Of a stretch of 64,000 nt of DNA, positions 58,324-64,000 are shown in pieces. The DNA is taken from assembly GCA_024529925.1 (NCBI GenBank), contig JAFEUB010001216.1:124001-188000 (forward strand). Direction: 5' to 3'. This DNA comes from Ophthalmolycus amberensis (lineage: Eukaryota; Chordata; Actinopteri; Perciformes; Zoarcidae). The translations under genes were made by a program, and so were the position numbers. The notes beneath the pieces are model-generated. The model was not told where the DNA came from and did not search any database. It saw nothing but the letters and a program-made list of their open reading frames with translations. The stretch's first letter is position 1, and each line of letters opens with the position of its first letter.

Positions 58324-59796
58324 TGTTGGAATGCTGTTAATCTTTCTTCAACTTCTTCTATTTCTTCCATACGGTTTTCTTCATTTTTTAAGCTACAGAA
58401 ACCGTTCAACTATCAAAATGTGTGGCTCTTTCAGCTCATGGGTGCTATATCTCTTCATATTGCTAACCTTTAAACTTTTTTGTTTTTGAATGGGTTTCTA
58501 TGGAGAACATTTTCAAATCCTCTTCAACTTTAAAATCATTCTACTTCCTCATACTTTCAGCTACAGGCACCATTTCAACTTTCAAATGTTGAGAAAACCC
58601 TGATCTATTTCAGAATGATTCAGCTTTTTGATATATTTTAAACTTTTTGAACTGCAGCAATTTAACTTTTATGATTTTTTCAGTCCTTTTCTGACTTTAT
58701 AATGGGTGTGTATTGCGCAGCTTAGAGTGCGTGATGTCACCGCTAGAGTGAAGAGCAGCTTGAGATTCTTGTGAAAAAAACATTTGTCTTTTGCCACTGT
58801 CTCCACAATTTTCACTCTTCATGCATTATTTCTGGATTTAAAAGTAGCTAATCTTGTCCTGGTCGTAGACAAATGACTGTGGAATCCCACAGATTTCCAC
58901 ATTTGGCACGGAAGCCTTTAATTGAGAGGAAAACCAACTTTCTGCTCCATAGAGACCAATGTTAAATTTTGCTTCAAAAACATCTTCCACGGAACACGGT
59001 ACCTCATTTCTAGATCGCCAGTTCAGCCACATTTCTTACACTACAGACAACATTTTTACAGGATCTGTTCTTCAACTCATCCTTCCTCTCATTTATTAAT
59101 ATCGGACCAATAGGAGCTACGGTTATGGGTGTTTTGAGGATTTGTTTGAGAGGTGTTTCCTTGTTTTATCTCCATGAAAAGGCTGCAAGGACAAAGGTGT
59201 TTCTGATTAAGCTAATTAGTGATGTTGATAAACACAGACTCACAGACACACATGCACTCCTCTCCCTCTCCCTCTCTGGGTCTCTCTCTCTCATACAGTC
59301 ATTCAGGTTCTTAGAGATCTTTAGAGGATCCCCCCCCCCCCCCATTTTCAAATAAAAGCCCCACAGAATGAATTCTAACTGAAATGCTTATGATGAAGCC
59401 TGTCATTTAATAACCTGTTTGTGTTTATCTAACATTATGAGTCCATCTCTTCTCACCTTCTCCCCCCCCCCCCCACACACCCCATTTCAAAATAAAAGCC
59501 CCACAGAGTGAATTCTAACTGAAATGCTTGTGATGAATCCTGTCATTTAATAACCTCTGTTTGTGTGTCAAACATTATGATTATGTCTCCTCTTCCCCTC
59601 TCTCCCCCACCCAGCCCCACCCTTTCAAAATAAAAGCCCCATGGATGAACTGAATTTAAACGTTAAGCTCAAAATTAGGCTTTTTTGTTGAAATAATGAA
59701 CGCTCTTACTAATACTGCGACAACTACTACTACTGCTGCTAATATTTCTAGTATTACTACTACTACTGCCGCTACTACTACTACTACTTCTACTAG

Positions 59797-60187
59797 TTGT
59801 GCAGGCTGCACAACAAACTGCTCTCGGTGGACCACTAACACACTGAACACTTGAACACGAACACTTTGCACACTCTGAACACTTTAATTCATTCACCTGG
59901 TGCAATATCTTATCTAATCCGTGCAATATCCAATACGTTTTAAGTATTTACCTGATCCGCCTGTATATTCTGTATATTCTGTATACTCTGTATATACTGG
60001 CATATTTAGTATATCTAATATTCTTTACTGTCTTATTTTATTACTGTTCTACTGTTTACTGTTTAGTTTATTATATTACTTGATTTTTATCTTTATTTTA
60101 TTACTTGTGAGCAATGCTGCTGTAATCCTGTAATTTCCCCACTGAGGGACTAATAAAGGATTATCTTATCTTATCTTATCTTATCTT
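59797..60187 (+). mobile_element. L2-like LINE 3' end inserted in the triplet repeat
   Basis: Matches the reverse complement of about 13665-14030, the LINE tail upstream of olig2: CAACAAACTGCTCTCGG, CTGGTGCAATATCTTATC, TATTCTGTATATTCTGTA minisatellite, CCCCACTGAGGGAC, TAATAAAGGA and (TTATC)n. It is absent from the equivalent place in the left-edge array (near 310), where CTACTTCAACTTTTGCTG (complement) is continuous. Heavily 5' truncated. Confidence 0.88.
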
Positions 60188-60560
60188 ACTACAACTTTTG
60201 CTGTTGCTACTATACTGCTATTACTGCTACCATCAATATTATTACTACCACTACCATTACTACTATTACTTATACTACAACTGCTGCTACTACTACTGCT
60301 ATTCATGCTACTACTAATACTACTACAGCTATTAGTACGACTGCTACTAGTACTACTACTACTGCTATTACTGCTACTTCAAATACTGCCATTACTATTA
60401 CTACTACTACTACTTCTACTACTACTGTTATATTAAATACTACGACCACTACTACAGCTATTACTACTACTACTGATACTACTACTTCTACTACTTCTTC
60501 TAAATACTAATACTTCTACTACTAATGATACTTCTACTACAACTACAACTTCTAGTACTA
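60188..60560. repeat. (TAC)n microsatellite, inverted equivalent of the TAG block
   Basis: About 370 bp of imperfect TAC, TGC and ACT triplets, the complement of the TAG-rich block at the left edge. Confidence 0.9.
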
Positions 60561-60978
60561 CTACTACAAATATCACTACTGCTGACATTTTTTAAGCCAC
60601 AGAAACCATTCGAATATCAAAATGCTCTTTCAGGAGAGGGGTGATATGACTTTTCATATTTGTAATCTTTAAATTCTTTGAAATATTAAGCTATTTTCTA
60701 TTTTTTTTTAATGGAATCTCTATGGAGAAAATCTTCAAATCCTGTTAAACTTCTTCAACTTTCAAAGCCTTCTTCTTCCTCATACTTTCAGCTACAGACA
60801 CCATAGTTAGACATTTCAACTACAAGGGTTGTCAGCAGTGCAGTTTAAATGCTTTCGGGCTTCAACATTTTCCAGACGGTTAGTCTCCCATTTCTTAATT
60901 TTCAGAAATTGTTTTACAATTCATTTCAGCTTTCAGCATTCCAACGCATTTTCAGCAGGAAATGCATTTTCTAGTTAT

Positions 60979-61432
60979 TCTTTAATCTTCTTGTTGTGTG
61001 TACTGTTTATTTGTTTTTGGACTGTAGGAGAAGCACAGTCTTTTCTCTTCCCTCAGGGTCCATGAACCTGTCCATCTGCTCACACACACACCAAAACAGA
61101 CAGCCAAGGGCAAAGGGGAGAGTCTTTGTTTTGAGTGTGTGTGTGTGTGTGTTTTAAATATGAGGTTTTTGAAGGGTTGGGTGTGCAGTCAGTTTACATG
61201 GTACAAGGTCTGGACCAGAGCCACTAGACTTCAGCTCCCTCCCAGAGACTGCCCCACCTCTCCTTACTTTTAAATCACACACACACCCTCAGGGCTGCTC
61301 TGACAGCTACCCCCCCCCCCCCCAAACACACACACACACACACACACACGCACGCAGACACACTTGTGCCATCACACAGCCGTTCTCTTTCTGCTGACCA
61401 GCAGAAACCCAGGACACCTTAACCCAAGGACA

Positions 61433-61492
<60 letters not shown>

Positions 61493-63133
61493 GTGTGTGT
61501 GTGTGTGTGCAGAGGGGTTGCTGGGGGCCTCAGCTCACTCCTCTCCTCCAGCCTGCTGGAATGCCAAAACCAGCCGGCAGGGTCAACGCAGGAGTCAAAA
61601 CACTTCAGAGGAACGAGGAGAGGCCAAGCAGCGCCGTGCATTTTTTATCGCACAGGTACAAGATTTTGACCCGTTGAACAATAAACCCAAATGACTTCGC
61701 TTTGAAGCCTGGAAAAAAAAAACTCAGCCGTAATTTAAAAGGTGGAGAACGTGTGTTGGCTGGGCAGCCTCAGAGGTCAGTGATGAGGGGAATACTCAAC
61801 CTGGATGCACTTGAACACCGATAAACAGTACGTTTGTCTTATAACTGCTGGAGGTTAACAGAATTTCCTCAATGATATCCAACATTCATACGACTCCATT
61901 ACTGAAGGTTTTCTAATCTGCACTGTTTCCTGGCAATCTTAATGTACATATTACAATTTTACAGTTATTGAAAATAACACAGCATCGTTATTGACATTGA
62001 ATTACATCAGCTCTGTAAACCGAAAAAGCAAGACACTTATTTAAGTGTCTTGACAGTCTAGAGTAATGCTGACAAAATCAGAGCAGTGTAGACACAGTAA
62101 GACCACAAATTCTGGTCAATCAATTAAAGACAATAAACCCGATACTTTTGAAGGTTTTTCGGGGCTTGTTAACAATTTAAATTTTACCAGGAAGTCCGAG
62201 TGAGATTATAGAGCTCTTTAATAGGAGAGACCTGACCAAACTACAAAATCGCAGAAATTCACTCAAGATTAAAGGACATTTTATTTTGTGTCAATTTTGG
62301 CGGTCCCTTTGGACAAAAGTGGTAGTGTTTCCAAGCACCAGATTCCCTTTCAAAATCTTCTAATTTCACTGTCCTGGTTCTGGCTCTCTCGTGCCTTCCT
62401 TTCCTCGTAGGTCTCCAGGGGGTGTTGGCTCCCAGCGGGGACTGGCGGAGCAGCAAGCTCTCCTCCTTCCATTGGACCTCCGACTGCAGGTCGAAGGCGG
62501 CAGCGAAGCCGGATCTGGGTCCGTCCACGGTGGGCTGGTTGCTGCCAGTGGCCCCGTTGGAATCTGAGCTGAAGGAGTTGCTGGTGAAACTGGATGACTT
62601 CATCTGATTTAGCTGGAATCCGACCAGGTGCCACCAATGACAAGCATCAAGGTAAAATAGAAAATGTTCTCGCTGATGGTAATGTTTACATATGTAGCCA
62701 TATAGAGGCACATTTATATATATAAATGTTTCTTAAAATCCGTGGATTTTTGCAGGGAGGTAAAGAAAAAAAGTGTGCACAGCTCAACTTTAAAACTTGA
62801 CAAAAAATTTAATTGACATGTAAAAGTGAGCCGATCCTTGAGGAAGCACAGACAATCACAGAGTCCAAAAAGGTAAAGTTATTGTGATGTATGATTTTGT
62901 GAAACTGGATGAGAAGCAACATTAACATTTCATTCCATTTTTCTCATGAACAGAAGTATCCACAACCAACAGTAGGAACTGAATAGCATCTCATCCCAAA
63001 GAATATGCCCAAATGAATCACAAGATCAGGCTGAAAAAAACGTTTTGCAGAAGTATAAGAACATGACTCGTTCTACTTTTGCTTCTCAAGCATATGTTGT
63101 TTTCAAACCCAGTTGCCAGAAAAAAATGTTAGG
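60979..63133. other. Intergenic DNA with (CA)n/(GT)n tracts
   Basis: Holds (GT)n at 61131-61152, (C)n and (CA)n at 61311-61349, and a long (GT)n at 61435-61510. The frames at 62259-62711 (minus) and 61364-61694 are composition or repeat artefacts. No gene recognised. Confidence 0.45.
61435..61510. repeat. Long (GT)n microsatellite
   Basis: About 75 bp of GT dinucleotides with single GC interruptions. Confidence 0.95.
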
Positions 63134-64000
63134 CAGTGGCAGCTGGTGGAAAATTTTCTAGGTCGGGCCATTCTATCAATTTCAGCAAACATCCCAGTAG
63201 GATTTAATGCAAACAAATTAAGGTATCAAACACGCATTACTACTTTGCAGTTAAATATTTAACATTTATTCCAACACGAAAAAAAGCAGTAAATAACACT
63301 TTGATAAACGCGTCAGGACATCTCATTTTTGTCACCCTCACAGGGAATTCAGTATAATATATATATATATATACACAGTATAATATATATCATATAATAA
63401 TATTCAGTATAATATAAAACACACACATACATATATAGATATTTAGATATATACACAGTATATATCTATATATAAAATATAATATAACATGTTTATTTAT
63501 TGAGATGCCCCTATGGACCTTGTTATAGGAGGTAAAGATCAGGAGAAGTAACATGAAGTGTAATTAGGAATACTGATGTTAAATTAAGCTATGATGAGTT
63601 TTCACTGTTAATTGAACATCTCTATCTAGTTCTCCATGTGTGTCCTGGTGTTCTCATGTTTCCTTACCTCCTCATCCCTCACTCCCGTTACTGTCCGTGC
63701 TGGATCTGTCCCCGTTGTTTTAAAAAGCTAAATACGTTATAACTTATTAGCATGACTGCATCCAGCTAGCCTAACCTGTCTGGTATAGCAAGTAGGGAAG
63801 CTTCGCATGTACTGCTTCCTTTTCCCGCTAGTCTGCTGTCTGATTGTGAGGTCAGGCTGATCTGGGATCAGCTCTTTGGCTGCAGAATCTCGCGCTGGCG
63901 CTCGCGCTCGCCTGTAGAGACTTCTCCTGACGAGAACGCGCAGCTATGGGGACAGAATCGATTTGGCCCCACGCCGAATCTATTTGAGGGCGCTGATTGG
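63134..64000 (-). mobile_element. Partial inverted copy of hAT family B, cut by window edge
   Basis: Starts CAGTGGCAGCTGGTGGAAAA and follows the reverse complement of 41272-42487 up to the region of its internal inverted repeat (CGAGAACGCGCAGCTATGG at about 63930). It carries an extra (TA)n patch (63357-63480). The same junction between the transposase N-terminal remnant and the 3' part (GCTAGCTGGATG then TCATGCTAATAA, in reverse complement) is present. The other end is beyond 64000. Confidence 0.9.

Larger units (their letters stand above)
58324..60978 (-). repeat. Inverted, rearranged relative of the left-edge array
   Basis: Starts with GTTGGAATGCTGTTAA and proceeds through blocks that are reverse complements of the 1-5345 sequence: TTTAAGCTACAGAAACCGTT, TTTCTATGGAGAACATTTTC, GTGTGTATTGCGCAGCTTAG, the ATTGAGAGGAAAACC block, CACAGACTCACAGACACACA, the CCCACCC/CAAAATAAAAGCCCC blocks, the (TAC)n microsatellite and AAATGCATTTTCTAGTTATT at the end. 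Divergence and the inserted LINE tail show it is older or differently shaped than copies 1-2. Confidence 0.9.

Noticed and set aside
62259..62711. 150-aa minus-strand frame
   Set aside because: No domain recognised; overlapping frames on both strands suggest composition.

Overview
The window is vertebrate, and most likely teleost fish, nuclear DNA. The signs are two single-copy bHLH developmental genes in long non-coding stretches, abundant (CA)n, (TAG)n and (TA)n microsatellites, and fish-typical transposable elements: an RTE-type LINE ending in GGATGGATGG, an L2-like LINE with a (TTATC)n tail, several hAT families with 8-bp target duplications, Tc1-like remnants and a tRNA-derived SINE. Nothing looks bacterial or viral, and I saw no CRISPR array, tRNA or rRNA.

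The two convincing host genes are olig2 (CDS 19392-20207, +, non-coding first exon predicted near 18866-18955, TATA box at 18836) and olig1 (CDS 44989-45756, +, one coding exon). Same order, same strand and about 25 kb spacing match the OLIG2-OLIG1 pair known in other vertebrates. Both encode DNA-binding bHLH factors of the neural tube, motor-neuron and oligodendrocyte programmes. The space around them probably carries shared regulatory DNA; a few compositionally plausible segments are flagged at low confidence.

Layout: 1-4451 is a tandem array of a 1.82-1.86 kb unit rich in TAG triplets. 4452-5345 is a large imperfect palindrome. 5346-18700 is mostly unique non-coding DNA with a 5'-truncated L2-like LINE (13665-14785) and a Tc1-like fragment. 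18700-20860 is olig2. 20861-44600 is non-coding DNA with a non-autonomous hAT (25347-26169), a Tc1-like fragment and a cluster of hAT copies of two families (30865-43511) plus SINEs. 44600-46170 is olig1. 46170-58320 holds a three-level nest (old repeat, then LINE, then hAT) at 49860-53360 and a hAT element inside a (TA)n tract at 55546-56215. 58324-60978 is an inverted, rearranged relative of the array at the left edge, itself interrupted by an L2-like LINE tail. The right edge (63134-64000) is a partial inverted copy of the hAT element at 41272-42487.

I did not find a credible new biological system. The most interesting structure is architectural: related repeats in opposite orientation bracket the olig2-olig1 locus, and nested and deletion-derivative transposons with clean target duplications allow insertions to be ordered.
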